DNA of 64,000 nucleotides from CAWGCE01 sp964480915. Lineage in GTDB: Bacteria > Planctomycetota > Planctomycetia > Pirellulales > Pirellulaceae. Both the position numbers and the translations under genes were made by a program. This document shows, piece by piece, positions 1-9,176 of this stretch. The stretch's first letter is position 1. Each line of letters starts with the position of its first letter. The stretch covers positions 79,794-143,793 of the forward strand of contig CAYZRS010000005.1 in assembly GCA_964480915.1 (NCBI GenBank), read 5' to 3'. The notes below the pieces were generated by a model. The model was not told the DNA's origin. It ran no database searches and saw nothing but the letters and a program-made list of their open reading frames with translations.

Positions 1-821
1 TGCAGGAACAAACAAAAATACCTAGCGTGTGCGTACTTGATGGCCTCATCGCGGCCGTGGACGTCGGTGGTCAGAAGTAATTCACGAATCGTCGGCAACT
101 CACCATCAACTATCGCTTCCTTCAAGATTGGCAAACGCCAATTAGGAAGCGGCTCGATCACCGGGCCGACTTCCGTCATGACTAAGTTGCACTGCTCATG
201 AAACGAGGCCAGTCCTTCGTTGAACCAAATGGGCACATCGTCAAAATCGAAGTCGATCAGGGCATGCGTTAGCTCGTGCACGATCGTCCCAGCACCGGCC
301 GCCAGGTTGATCACAACGGTTCGTTGAGACGGCTTGTAGTAGCCGTAGATCGAAACGTGCTCTTGCCCAAAGAATTCCTTGGCAGCCCGCCGGTAACTCG
401 CTTCGTCCTGCAGCATGAGCACGGTGATCGGTCGATCGGGTACGGCAGCAAAGTAGTCGCGTGCCATCGCGGCCGCAGCGGGCGCGATCGTCGCCTCGAA
501 ACAATGCTCAAGAGCACTGACCGGAACGTCACCGGCCAATACAAACGGTGGCCGTTCGATCAGATGAAAATTGGGAGCCAACCGTCCCCGCCAGCGCTTG
601 CCGATCCGACGTGTCGATTCGCGCAGCGTTTCCCATTGTTCGACGGTGACGCTGGTTGCGTTCGGCCGGAATGAAAAAAGCTCTGACGGCGAAATGAATG
701 AACTGACTCGGTTTTGTCCGGCGTGCGCATGCGGATCAGAATGAGCCCATTTGGAGAGGCTCATCGAGATCGCGACAATTGGAACTGCCGCCAGGAGCAA
801 CATTCGCCCGCGTCTTTTCAC
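1..821 (-). CDS. Secreted or membrane-anchored HEXXH metallopeptidase (peptidase MA-like), 3' end outside the window
   Basis: The reading frame is open from a GTG at 821 to the left edge of the window, so the C-terminus is missing. The first residues are basic (MKRRGR) and are followed by a hydrophobic stretch (LLLAAVPIVAIS) that looks like a signal peptide or anchor; an in-frame ATG at 803 is an alternative start. About residue 180 carries HELTH, a zinc-protease HEXXH motif, followed some 18 residues later by WFNEGLASF. The NEGLA segment supplies the third zinc ligand in gluzincins such as the peptidase MA family. It probably hydrolyses peptides outside the cytoplasm; the substrate is unknown. 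It lies downstream of the lipoprotein gene on the same strand, 257 bases away. Family assignment rests on motifs only. Confidence 0.7.
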   Translation of the reverse strand, partial: MKRRGRMLLLAAVPIVAISMSLSKWAHSDPHAHAGQNRVSSFISPSELFSFRPNATSVTVEQWETLRESTRRIGKRWRGRLAPNFHLIERPPFVLAGDVPVSALEHCFEATIAPAAAAMARDYFAAVPDRPITVLMLQDEASYRRAAKEFFGQEHVSIYGYYKPSQRTVVINLAAGAGTIVHELTHALIDFDFDDVPIWFNEGLASFHEQCNLVMTEVGPVIEPLPNWRLPILKEAIVDGELPTIRELLLTTDVHGRDEAIKYAHARYFCLFL

Positions 822-1078
822 TCGTCTGGTTTCCGTCGCATCTAAAGGTTGACTGGTCAGCTTAGGGACTGAGCCAAAGTGTACGACAGAATAGCACGTC
901 TTGACCGCGTAATTCAGCAGTCGGTGGGAAGAGTCAGCCGTGCGCTAGGATTGAGCATCGCGAGTTGTCTTGTAGAAACAGCCGACGCGGACGTTGCGAT
1001 TTTGCAACCTGCATCGCGAGCGTGATCCGCACAACCGGAATGGACCGGTTGCCTTGCTCGCGTGGCGTAGCGTGCCGA

Positions 1079-1480
1079 CTAGCGGAGCGGATTGATGTCG
1101 GTGGAAACAGGGTCAAAGGGCATTTCCGGCGCATCGACCTCCAGCGGTTCGAAAACAGGATTTTCGGAAGGCTCCTCAACCACTTGCGATTCGAAAGACT
1201 CGCCATCCAGATACCCATCGTAGTATCCGTTTTGCGAATAGGTGGGGCTGGACGGCAAGAAGGTCCGAGGCGTATCGGCTTCGACCACCGCATCACCTTC
1301 TGTCCAAACTCCGGCTTCGACAAACTTGGAACCGACTCGACCGGCCAACATGTCGGCGCGTGGTCGACTGCCACCGAATGCCGGATAGCACTCGTCGAAC
1401 GGGTTGGAGCACATCGCGCATCCCGAAAGCGAGACGGTCATAAGGACAAGCAAAGTCGTTGCCAATTTTGAAATTTCCAT
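1079..1480 (-). CDS. Small lipoprotein with Cys-rich N-terminus
   Basis: This 133-residue protein starts with a short basic and hydrophobic signal and a lipobox ending SLSGC, so Cys21 is probably lipidated. The residues just after it (AMCSNPFDEC) contain two more cysteines. A very similar cysteine-containing segment after the lipobox recurs, to my knowledge, in short hypothetical lipoproteins of planctomycetes. The rest is acidic and rich in Pro, Glu and Ser with no recognised domain. It follows ligA on the same strand, 147 bases downstream. Function unknown. Confidence 0.6.
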   Translation of the reverse strand: MEISKLATTLLVLMTVSLSGCAMCSNPFDECYPAFGGSRPRADMLAGRVGSKFVEAGVWTEGDAVVEADTPRTFLPSSPTYSQNGYYDGYLDGESFESQVVEEPSENPVFEPLEVDAPEMPFDPVSTDINPLR

Positions 1481-1627
1481 CGCACCTTCCTTGAATCAGA
1501 CGAGCGCAGTCCTTGCGCTCTATCAGCATCGACGCCATCGACTTGGCACTTTAGATCAACCGTGACGCTTATAGTGACGCCGCCAGCAACGCTGGCATAT
1601 CGGTTCGGACAGAACCGCAATAAGGGC

Positions 1628-3622
1628 CTACAGCAAGGCTTCGAATTCGTCTTCCGAGATCACGGTCACGCCGAGCGATTCGGCCTTCGTCAGCTTACTA
1701 CCGGCGTTTTCACCCGCCACCAAGTAGTCGGTCTTCTTCGAAACCGAGGAGGCAGCGCGTCCGCCGTGCTGCTCGATCAGTTCTTTGATTTCGTCCCGCT
1801 TGTATTTGGTCAACGTTCCGGTCACCACGAACGTCTTCCCCGTCAAATTCCCCTCGACCGCCGACTCGGCGACGATTCGAGGTGCCTCCATGTTGACACC
1901 TGCGGTAGCCAATTCTTGCACCGTTCGGCGGCCATGATCGCTATTCAAGAACTGATGAACACTTTCGGCGATGATGTCGCCCACTTCGTCAACCGCCGCG
2001 ATCTCTTCCACACTGGCCGCTTGCAGCTTTTCCATCGATCCGAAACCGGACGCGATCAACTGAGCCACCCGGCGGCCGACGTGTCGAATCGAGAGCGCGT
2101 TGAGCAGCCTCGCCAGACCACGATCCTTACTGGCGGCAACCCCTCGGATCAACTTGGCCGAGAGCCCAGGCCCCATCCGTTCTAGCTCGCCGACTTGCTC
2201 CTCGGTCAATCGATACAGATCGCCGAAGCTCTTCACCAATTGCGAGGTCACCAATTGATCGACCAGCTTGTCGCCCAGTCCTTCGATATCCATCGCGTTC
2301 CGGGTAGCGAAGTAGCGAATGCGTTCCTTGAGTTGAGCCGGGCAATTCAGATTCGGACAGCGGATGTAGACGCCTCCTTCATCTTTCACTAGCGATGCAC
2401 TGCATTCGGGACACTCGGTCGGATACTTAAACTTCCGCAGCTTCGTCTTCCGCAGGTGTTTTTCGACGCGCACGATATGCGGGATGATTTTGCCCGCCTT
2501 TTCGACGATCACGGTATCACCGATGCGAATGTCTTTGCGTTCAATTTCTTCCGCATTGTGCAGGCTCGCTCGACTGACCGTGGTGCCAGCGAGTTGCACC
2601 GGTTCGAGTTCCGCCACGGGCGTCACGGCGCCGGATTTGCCGACGTGGACACGGATCTCATTGACCTGGGTCGGTGCTTCGTATTTCTCGAACTTGTAAG
2701 CGACCAGCCAGCGAGGCGATTTCGACGTGGATCCCATCCGTTCGCGTTGGTCAAAGCGGTTCGCCTTGATCACGATGCCATCCACTTCAAAATCGAGCTC
2801 ATGCAAACTTTCGATCAGTTCTTCGCAATACTCCAGCGCCGCATCCATCGATGAAAAATTGGCGACTCGGGGCGTCGCCGGCAGCCCCCATTCCCGCAGT
2901 CGTTCGATGAACTGTGTATGCGTCGAAAAATCTAATCCTTCGGCGTGCCCCAACCCGTGACAAAAGATTCGCAAATTGCGTGCAGCGGCGATTCGCGCAT
3001 CCAACAGACGGACAGCGCCAGCGGTGACATTTCGCGTGTTGGCATAAAGCGATTCACCTTGTGCCTCGCGTTGTTCGTTGAGCCGCACCAAGTCGGCATT
3101 GGTCATGTAGACTTCGGCCCGTATCTCGATCCACGGTGGCGGCGTGCCGTTCAATCGCAAAGGAACTTCTGCGATCGTCTTGATGTTGTGCGTGATATCA
3201 TCGCCGACGCGACCGTTGCCCCGCGTGACGGCGTGAGTCAACAGACCGTTTTCATAGATCAGCGATGCGGCGACGCCGTCGATCTTGTATTCGACCGTCC
3301 ATTCAATCGCTTCCTCCGCAATGAGCTTGCCGACCTTCGCCGCGTATTCCTTCACCTCTGCCGGACTGTACGTATTGTCGATCGAGAGCATCGGCACGCG
3401 ATGCTCGATTTGCTTCAGGCCCGCCAGCGGTTCATCGCCGATGCGCTGCGTCGGGCTATCGGGCGTTATGAGTTGCGGATTGGCCGCTTCCAATGCCTCC
3501 AACCGTTTCATCAAACGATCGTATTCCAGGTCGGAGATCTCGGGTGCCGCCTCGACATAGTACTTGCGATCGTGTTCTCGAATCTGAAGGCGCAGATCGG
3601 CGATTTCATCGCTGGGTTTCAT
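1628..3622 (-). CDS. ligA: NAD-dependent DNA ligase LigA
   Basis: LigA seals nicks in double-stranded DNA using NAD+ and acts in replication and repair. The 664-residue length is typical. Visible landmarks in order are the N-terminal Ia region (YY..PEISD near 21-31), the adenylation motif YKIDG with the catalytic Lys at about 113, the OB fold, a zinc finger (CPEC...CPNLNCP), helix-hairpin-helix repeats (MGPGLSAKLI, LSIRHVGRRVAQ), and a C-terminal BRCT domain (GKTFVVTGTL... to the end). All key residues appear intact. The ATG at 3622 has AAAGGA about 10 bases upstream. It lies 72 bases downstream of a small membrane protein gene on the same strand and may be co-transcribed with it. Confidence 0.97.
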   Translation of the reverse strand: MKPSDEIADLRLQIREHDRKYYVEAAPEISDLEYDRLMKRLEALEAANPQLITPDSPTQRIGDEPLAGLKQIEHRVPMLSIDNTYSPAEVKEYAAKVGKLIAEEAIEWTVEYKIDGVAASLIYENGLLTHAVTRGNGRVGDDITHNIKTIAEVPLRLNGTPPPWIEIRAEVYMTNADLVRLNEQREAQGESLYANTRNVTAGAVRLLDARIAAARNLRIFCHGLGHAEGLDFSTHTQFIERLREWGLPATPRVANFSSMDAALEYCEELIESLHELDFEVDGIVIKANRFDQRERMGSTSKSPRWLVAYKFEKYEAPTQVNEIRVHVGKSGAVTPVAELEPVQLAGTTVSRASLHNAEEIERKDIRIGDTVIVEKAGKIIPHIVRVEKHLRKTKLRKFKYPTECPECSASLVKDEGGVYIRCPNLNCPAQLKERIRYFATRNAMDIEGLGDKLVDQLVTSQLVKSFGDLYRLTEEQVGELERMGPGLSAKLIRGVAASKDRGLARLLNALSIRHVGRRVAQLIASGFGSMEKLQAASVEEIAAVDEVGDIIAESVHQFLNSDHGRRTVQELATAGVNMEAPRIVAESAVEGNLTGKTFVVTGTLTKYKRDEIKELIEQHGGRAASSVSKKTDYLVAGENAGSKLTKAESLGVTVISEDEFEALL

Positions 3623-3694
3623 TCGTCGGATCCTTTACGCCACCGCTTCCTGCACTGGCCGCGGCGCCAGCCGCAGCACCGATTTTTCCATCGA

Positions 3695-4003
3695 CTACTC
3701 ATCGACCGTTGTCGACTGACTTTCACGCTGTTTCTTTTCCCAGTACTCATCCGTCATGATCGCGGCTACGGTCGTCACCGCCAGCAAGCCGAGTTCGATC
3801 ATCATTAGTTTGAATCCATGGACATCGATCCATTCCATCAACTGCCGCCCCGATTCGGTCGTCCCGGCTAATGCGTCCTCGGGTCGCAGCCCACGAACGG
3901 TCATCACACCGTAGGCGCAGGCTGTGATGCAAAACACGATTCCGACCACCACGAGCAATGGGTAGAAGGGATTTGTCAGTTTTGTTTGCTTTTTTGGCGA
4001 CAT
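3695..4003 (-). CDS. Small two-helix membrane protein
   Basis: The protein has 102 residues. A basic N-terminus (MSPKKQTK) precedes a hydrophobic helix at about 13-35 (PLLVVVGIVFCITACAYGVM); a second hydrophobic segment lies at about 64-84, and the C-terminal tail is charged. I do not recognise a family. It is the first gene of the minus-strand group leading into ligA and is divergent from uvrA with about 140 bases between them. No strong ribosome binding site is visible before the ATG at 4003. It is probably a real gene because the frame fills the space between ligA and uvrA and has a coherent membrane-protein pattern. Confidence 0.6.
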   Translation of the reverse strand: MSPKKQTKLTNPFYPLLVVVGIVFCITACAYGVMTVRGLRPEDALAGTTESGRQLMEWIDVHGFKLMMIELGLLAVTTVAAIMTDEYWEKKQRESQSTTVDE

Positions 4004-4054
4004 GAAATATTCACAGGTTTAAGGATTCCAGGAGCCCGGGAGTATATCAAGTTA

Positions 4055-4072
4055 TGCGGCTCTTTTGCCGCA
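4055..4072. other. Short perfect hairpin in the uvrA upstream region
   Basis: TGCGGC and GCCGCA flank the six-base loop TCTTTT, giving a perfect six-pair stem about 70 bases before the uvrA start codon. No T-run follows on either strand, so it is not an ordinary terminator. It could be an operator or a leader hairpin, or it could be incidental. Confidence 0.3.
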
Positions 4073-4142
4073 CCCTGGCTCCGCCCACGACGCGTGGTAT
4101 CATGCGGGATTCGCGACACGGAAAATTCCCAGGAGGGGCGCT

Positions 4143-6992
4143 TTGTCCAGCGGAGCCACCCAATATATCGAACTGCGAGGCGTCGCGGTCAATAACTTGC
4201 GGGACATTGATCTTGATCTACCTCACCGCATCTTGACCGTTGTCTGTGGTGTCAGTGGAAGCGGCAAGAGTAGCCTTGCGCTCGACACGCTTTATGCCGA
4301 AGGACAGCGGCGCTACATCGAAAGCTTCTCGGCGTACACGCGTCAGTTTCTGGCCCGTCTACAGAAACCGGTGGCCGAGAGCATCGAAGGCATTCCGCCC
4401 GCCATTGCGGTGACGCACAAATCGAAATCGAATTCGAATCGAGCCACCGTCGGTACGGCGACCGAAGTACTCGATTACCTGCGTCTACTTTACGCTCGGC
4501 TGGCGATCATCCACTGCACGAAATGTGGCCGCGAACTGACCAAACATTCGCCCGAATCGATCGCAGCCAACGCCTCGAAGTTGCCGGCTGGCACTCGATA
4601 TATGGTCGCCTTCGGATACGAACTCTCTTCCGATCGCGCCATCGAGTTGCTCCGCGAAGAAGGCTACATCCGCTGCATCTCCGAACAGCGCGTGCAATCG
4701 CTGGACGCGACCGACCTCAAACTGCCCGAGGGGAATGGCAAACCGCCTCACATTGAAATCGTCGTCGATCGATTGACGGCTCAACCAGAACCGGACGCTC
4801 GGGTGCGGGAGTCACTAGAAACGGCCATGGAGAAAGGTAACGGCCGCTGTGTCATTTTGCTGCCGGCCGAAACGGAGGGCGAACTGTTTGGCCAACCATC
4901 CGATCACTGGCCCAGTGAATCGATCGACGGTCGCGATTGGCTGCGCTGCAACTTTAGCCAACAGATCGAATGCGAAGCCTGCCACGTCGAATTCCCTCGA
5001 ATTGAACCGCGGCTATTCAGTTTTAATAGCCCAATGGGAGCTTGCCCCGATTGCGAAGGATTCGGCAACGTGATGGATGTCGATTTGGACATGATTGTGC
5101 CCGACCCACGCAAGTCGATTGTCGATGGTGCGATCGCCCCCTGGAACACCCCCGCTTACAAACACGAGCTCGCCTCCTTACTCGAGGTGGCACAAGACCT
5201 TGGCATCGCCCCCGACATCCCGTTCAGCGAGCTCAGTTCGGAACAGGTGCGTCTGATTCAACAGGGTTCGCCAGAACACGGTTTTGGCGGCATCGATGGT
5301 TTCTTTGCGTCGCTCGAAAAGCGCAAGTACAAGATGCATATTCGCGTCTTCCTCAGCCGGTGGCGCAGCTATCGCGTTTGCACAACTTGCAACGGTGATC
5401 GGCTGCGAGCCGAAGCGCTGACGGCGCAGTTGGCAGAAAAGAGCATCGCCGACATTTGCCGATTCGATGTCCGTGAAGCGATCGACTTCTTCAACGAATT
5501 AACGCTGGATGCTCACGGCATGGCGGTCGGGCAGATGTTGCTCGAACAGATCCGGTCGCGGCTGGGCTATCTGAGCGGAGTCGGCCTCGACTACATCACG
5601 CTCGATCGACCGCTGCGGACGCTCAGTGGAGGCGAATCGCAGCGCGTGGCACTGACGGCCGCACTCGGTTCCAGCCTCGTCAACATGCTCTATGTCCTTG
5701 ATGAGCCATCGGTGGGTCTGCATCCGGCCGACGTGAATCGGTTGGTCACTGCCATCGAAGGGTTGCGAGATCGCGGAAATACCGTGGTCGTCGTCGAGCA
5801 TGACGAAGCGATGATCGATGCGGCCGATCGCATTGTCGAAGTCGGCCCCGGTGCGGGTGAAGATGGAGGCAACATCACATTCGAAGGGACGGTCGACGAG
5901 CTGAAAAGCAGCGAAGGGTTGCTCACCGGCGACTATTTGACGGGGCGGCGTGGCCGAGTCATCCCGGAAACGCGCCGCACGGCAACTCATGGCTGGATTC
6001 GGCTCAATGGAGCGACCGGCAACAACCTGAAGGGAGAAGAGATCGAGTTCCCCTTGGGCGTGCTGTGCCTCGTCACGGGTGTCAGCGGTGCCGGCAAGAG
6101 CACACTCGTCGAGCACTCGCTCTACCCTGCCCTCTGCCGTCGCAAAGGCAAAGAATCGCCCCAAGCCTATCCCTATCAGGAAGTCTTTGGCGATGGCCAA
6201 CTGGACGACATCATGCTGATCGATCAAAGTCCGATTGGCCGCTCGCCCCGTTCCAATCCGGTCACGTACATCAAAGCATTCGATGCGATTCGCAACGTTT
6301 ACGCAGAAACGCTGGAAGCGCGCACGCGAGGCATGAAAGCGAGCCATTTCAGCTTCAATGTCGAAGGGGGTCGCTGCGAAGCGTGCAACGGCGAAGGCTG
6401 CGTTCACATCGACATGCAGTTTTTGGCCGATGTGATGATGCAATGTCACGAATGCCACGGCAAAAGGTATCGACGCGAAGTCCTCGATATTTTCTATCGC
6501 GGCCGATCGATCGCCGACGTGTTAGAAATGACCGTTCGGCAAGCTTACTCGTTTTTCCGCGGCCAGGACAAAGTGCAGAAGCGACTGCATCAGTTGTTGG
6601 AAGTCGGGCTCGATTATCTGCGCCTCGGCCAAGCGGCCAACACGCTCTCGGCGGGTGAAGCCCAGCGACTTAAACTGGCCGGCTACTTGTCCTCACCCCG
6701 TCGCGGCCGCACACTGTTTCTGCTGGACGAGCCGACGACGGGACTCCATTTTTCCGACATCGTGCAGTTGCTTGACTGTTTCGATGCGTTGCTCAGCATG
6801 GGACATTCGCTCATCGTCGTCGAGCACAATACGCAAATGATGAAAGCGGCCGACTACATTATCGACTTGGGCCCTGGTGCGGCCGATAACGGGGGTCAGG
6901 TCATCACGACGGGAACGCCTGAGCAAGTCGCGCTGAATCACGAGTCTCCGACCGGCCGCATTTTGGCACAGGCCCTCCAGGAACCGACCTAA
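4143..6992 (+). CDS. uvrA: UvrABC system protein A (divergent signature motifs)
   Basis: UvrA is the damage-recognition ATPase of nucleotide excision repair. I chose the TTG at 4143 because CAGGAGGGG lies just upstream and the protein then starts where UvrA proteins do; this gives 949 residues, a normal length. The first ATPase half has Walker A GVSGSGKSS, a UvrB-binding insertion (VVDRL...ES.E.A), a first zinc module (CEAC...CPDC) and signature LSGGESQR. The second half has GVSGAGKST, a second zinc module (CEACNGEGC...CHEC), and DEPTTGLHF. The second signature reads LSAGEAQR instead of the usual LSGGEAQR, and the sequence after the first signature is also unusual. It may therefore be a paralogue of the main UvrA. 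It is followed after 14 bases by a dehydrogenase gene, so the two are likely one operon. Confidence 0.92.
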   Translation: MSSGATQYIELRGVAVNNLRDIDLDLPHRILTVVCGVSGSGKSSLALDTLYAEGQRRYIESFSAYTRQFLARLQKPVAESIEGIPPAIAVTHKSKSNSNRATVGTATEVLDYLRLLYARLAIIHCTKCGRELTKHSPESIAANASKLPAGTRYMVAFGYELSSDRAIELLREEGYIRCISEQRVQSLDATDLKLPEGNGKPPHIEIVVDRLTAQPEPDARVRESLETAMEKGNGRCVILLPAETEGELFGQPSDHWPSESIDGRDWLRCNFSQQIECEACHVEFPRIEPRLFSFNSPMGACPDCEGFGNVMDVDLDMIVPDPRKSIVDGAIAPWNTPAYKHELASLLEVAQDLGIAPDIPFSELSSEQVRLIQQGSPEHGFGGIDGFFASLEKRKYKMHIRVFLSRWRSYRVCTTCNGDRLRAEALTAQLAEKSIADICRFDVREAIDFFNELTLDAHGMAVGQMLLEQIRSRLGYLSGVGLDYITLDRPLRTLSGGESQRVALTAALGSSLVNMLYVLDEPSVGLHPADVNRLVTAIEGLRDRGNTVVVVEHDEAMIDAADRIVEVGPGAGEDGGNITFEGTVDELKSSEGLLTGDYLTGRRGRVIPETRRTATHGWIRLNGATGNNLKGEEIEFPLGVLCLVTGVSGAGKSTLVEHSLYPALCRRKGKESPQAYPYQEVFGDGQLDDIMLIDQSPIGRSPRSNPVTYIKAFDAIRNVYAETLEARTRGMKASHFSFNVEGGRCEACNGEGCVHIDMQFLADVMMQCHECHGKRYRREVLDIFYRGRSIADVLEMTVRQAYSFFRGQDKVQKRLHQLLEVGLDYLRLGQAANTLSAGEAQRLKLAGYLSSPRRGRTLFLLDEPTTGLHFSDIVQLLDCFDALLSMGHSLIVVEHNTQMMKAADYIIDLGPGAADNGGQVITTGTPEQVALNHESPTGRILAQALQEPT

Positions 6993-7006
6993 GGAAACGC
7001 ACTGCC

Positions 7007-8005
7007 ATGAACGCTCTCGTCCTTACCAAGCTAAAAACGCCGCTTGAACTCCAAGAGCGCCCGCTGCCCACGCTCGAACCGGGCGAATCACTCATCGAAT
7101 TGAAAGCGGCCGCACTGAACCGCCGCGACTATTGGATCACGCGCGGGATGTACCCCGGAATTGAGTTGCCGATGATCCTCGGCTCCGACGGAACCGGCGT
7201 CGTCATCGAATCGGCGGGGGAAGACCAATCGTGGGTCAGCAAAGAGGTCATCATCAACCCGGGCATCATGTGGGGGAACTCGGCCGCGGCGCAAAGTGGG
7301 GACTTCCGTATTCTGGGCATGCCCGACCATGGCACGTTAACAACGCACGTCGTCGTGCCGACGGCTCAGTTGTTTGATCGACCGCAGCATCTAAATTGGC
7401 ACGAATCGGCCGCGTTGCCGTTGGCCGCCTTGACCGCGTATCGGGCCGTCTTTGTGCAGGGCGAACTGAAACCGAATCAGACGGTGCTCGTCAGTGGCGT
7501 CGGAGGCGGGGTTGCCACCTTCGCGCTGCAATTCGCGAAAGCATTTGGAGCCAAAGTGATCGTCACGTCTTCTGCTACGGAAAAGATCAACGCGGCGATG
7601 CAAATGGGAGCTCACGCGGGTTACGACTACAACGAAACTGGCTGGGCCACCCAACTGATGGCCGATCACGGGCTGGCCGATTTGATCGTGGACGGTGCCG
7701 GTGGAGCCGGCTATGCCGAACTGCTGGACGCCGTCGCACCGGGCGGACGGATCGTTAATTACGGCTCAACGCAAGGGCCACCCGAGCAACTCGATATGTT
7801 CAAAGTCTTCTGGAAACAAATGCGCATCATCGGCTCGACGATGGGATCCCCCGATGACTTTGCAAACATGCTGAAATTCGTGGAAGCACATTCGATTCGT
7901 CCGGTGATTCACGAAGTCTTTCCGTTGAGCCAAGGAAATGCCGCTTTGGACGTGATGAGCCGGTCCACGCAATTCGGCAAGCTTGTGCTGAACACGCTCG
8001 AATAA
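7007..8005 (+). CDS. Zinc-type alcohol dehydrogenase / quinone oxidoreductase-like protein (MDR superfamily)
   Basis: This 332-residue protein is a medium-chain dehydrogenase/reductase. The N-terminal GroES-like fold is visible (ALNRRDYWITRGMYPG, LGSDGTGVV), and the Rossmann NAD(P)H site reads VLVSGVGGGVATFALQFAKA near residues 160-180. The usual cysteine cluster for structural zinc is absent, which favours a quinone-oxidoreductase or acyl-type reductase over a classical zinc alcohol dehydrogenase. The substrate cannot be read from the sequence. TAAGGAAACG precedes the ATG, 14 bases after the uvrA stop, so it is probably co-transcribed with uvrA. Confidence 0.88.
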   Translation: MNALVLTKLKTPLELQERPLPTLEPGESLIELKAAALNRRDYWITRGMYPGIELPMILGSDGTGVVIESAGEDQSWVSKEVIINPGIMWGNSAAAQSGDFRILGMPDHGTLTTHVVVPTAQLFDRPQHLNWHESAALPLAALTAYRAVFVQGELKPNQTVLVSGVGGGVATFALQFAKAFGAKVIVTSSATEKINAAMQMGAHAGYDYNETGWATQLMADHGLADLIVDGAGGAGYAELLDAVAPGGRIVNYGSTQGPPEQLDMFKVFWKQMRIIGSTMGSPDDFANMLKFVEAHSIRPVIHEVFPLSQGNAALDVMSRSTQFGKLVLNTLE

Positions 8006-8201
8006 CCAGGCTGTTCACTTTGGGCATGAGGGACTTCCGGCCTGCCCGCTACCATTGCAGCGATCGCAATGCTGGCATTCTGATCCTTGAATTCTCAGGG
8101 CACATTTTGGTACTAGCCTATCTCTAGCCAACCCAATAGGTCGATAATTCGTCGGCTTGCCGAATAATGACACTCCCAACGAACACTCTTCCAAGGATGG
8201 A

Positions 8202-8834
8202 ATGATGAAGCGTATTACCTGCGGAATCGCACTCGTTCTGCTCGCTTTGAGCAGCGTCAACTCCCAAGCACAAACCAACCAGCAGCGAGGCACCGTATGG
8301 GGTGGCCTCGTCGGTGCCGCAGCCGGCGCGATCATTGGCGAAAACAACGATGAAGCGGGCGCGGGGGCTGCCATCGGCGGCGTCGTCGGCGCTATCGCAG
8401 GAAATGTGCTGGGCGATGCCAACGATCGCGATCTGCGTGGCTACTACCCAACCGCTCCTTCTCGAACGGGCTACCCCTATCAACAACCCGTCTATGCCCA
8501 ACCGAGTTACTTGCAAGGTGCCGTGTCGCCTCAGGATGTCATTGCACTGACTCAAAGTCGCGTTAGCGATACCGTCATCCTGACCGCGATTCAAAACAAT
8601 GGGCTCCAACGGAACGTAGAAATCTCTGACATCGTTCAGATGAGCCAGAATGGCGTCAGTGATACGGTGATCCGCGCCATGCAGAACGGTGGCGTCGGGC
8701 CGACCTATTCGACGCGACAAGTCGCACGAGGCCCGGTCTATTCAACGCAGATCCGAGTCGCCTCGCCTCGGATCTATTCAACCTACCCACCACGGCCCCA
8801 CCATCACTGCCACGGCCCGCGTTACGTGCGGTAA
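8202..8834 (+). CDS. Secreted glycine-zipper protein with two SDTVI repeats
   Basis: I chose the ATG pair at 8202/8205 because AAGGATGG lies immediately upstream and the product then begins with a clean signal peptide (MKRITCGIALVLLALSSVNS followed by QAQ). A glycine-zipper segment follows at about 30-65 (GGLVGAAAGAIIGE... GGVVGAIAGNVLG), a pattern that inserts into or spans membranes. Two similar short units follow, each with SDTVI (ALTQSRVSDTVI and QMSQNGVSDTVI). The C-terminus is rich in His, Pro and Tyr. It is probably an envelope protein; its function is unknown. Confidence 0.65.
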   Translation: MMKRITCGIALVLLALSSVNSQAQTNQQRGTVWGGLVGAAAGAIIGENNDEAGAGAAIGGVVGAIAGNVLGDANDRDLRGYYPTAPSRTGYPYQQPVYAQPSYLQGAVSPQDVIALTQSRVSDTVILTAIQNNGLQRNVEISDIVQMSQNGVSDTVIRAMQNGGVGPTYSTRQVARGPVYSTQIRVASPRIYSTYPPRPHHHCHGPRYVR

Positions 8835-8838
8835 CGCG
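8818..8838. terminator. Perfect stem-loop between converging genes
   Basis: CGCGTTAC and GTAACGCG form an eight-pair perfect stem around GTGCG. The stem contains the stop codon of the plus-strand gene and lies against the 3' end of the minus-strand lipoprotein gene. There is no T-run on either side, so termination by this hairpin alone is uncertain; it may mark the boundary between the two converging transcripts. Confidence 0.4.
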
Positions 8839-8839
8839 C

Positions 8840-9175
8840 CTACTGGGAAGCGACTTGATCTTCCATCATGCGACGTGCTGCCGTTTGAGCTGCTTCCCAG
8901 TTACCTTTGCGAGCTTGATCCAAGATCTCTTGCAACCAAGCGTATTCCTGGTTGGTCAGTTCGTGCGCGTCGTGCGCCGCCTTAACCTGCGGACCGATCG
9001 ATGCGAGCCGTTGGGCCGACTGGAGGTTGGCGACAGAATAGATGGCGGTGGCGAATTGGTATGCTTTGGGGCTCACAATGCCGTATCCACCACAGCCAGC
9101 AATGGAAACGCCGCAAAGCGCTAGCAGCAACAGAGCCGTTCGCCCTCGTCGGCCTCTCTTGGAATTTTCGTCCAT
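8840..9175 (-). CDS. Small lipoprotein, second gene of the DUF1559 operon
   Basis: The protein has 111 residues. The start at 9175 is set by the neighbour: the DUF1559 stop TAG (9179-9177) is followed by one base and then this ATG, so translation is probably coupled. The N-terminus is basic (KRGRRGR), then hydrophobic, then a lipobox (SIAGC), which predicts an outer- or inner-membrane lipoprotein. The mature part is mostly helical and polar (ends EAAQTAARRMMEDQVASQ) with no known domain. It shares the control region at 10261-10312 if the operon reading is right. Confidence 0.6.
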   Translation of the reverse strand: MDENSKRGRRGRTALLLLALCGVSIAGCGGYGIVSPKAYQFATAIYSVANLQSAQRLASIGPQVKAAHDAHELTNQEYAWLQEILDQARKGNWEAAQTAARRMMEDQVASQ

Positions 9176-9176
9176 G

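Noticed and set aside
1561..1600. Repeated GTGACGC near 1560-1580
   Set aside because: A seven-base direct repeat in a GC-rich region is too short to support a site, and no gene start lies near on the correct strand.
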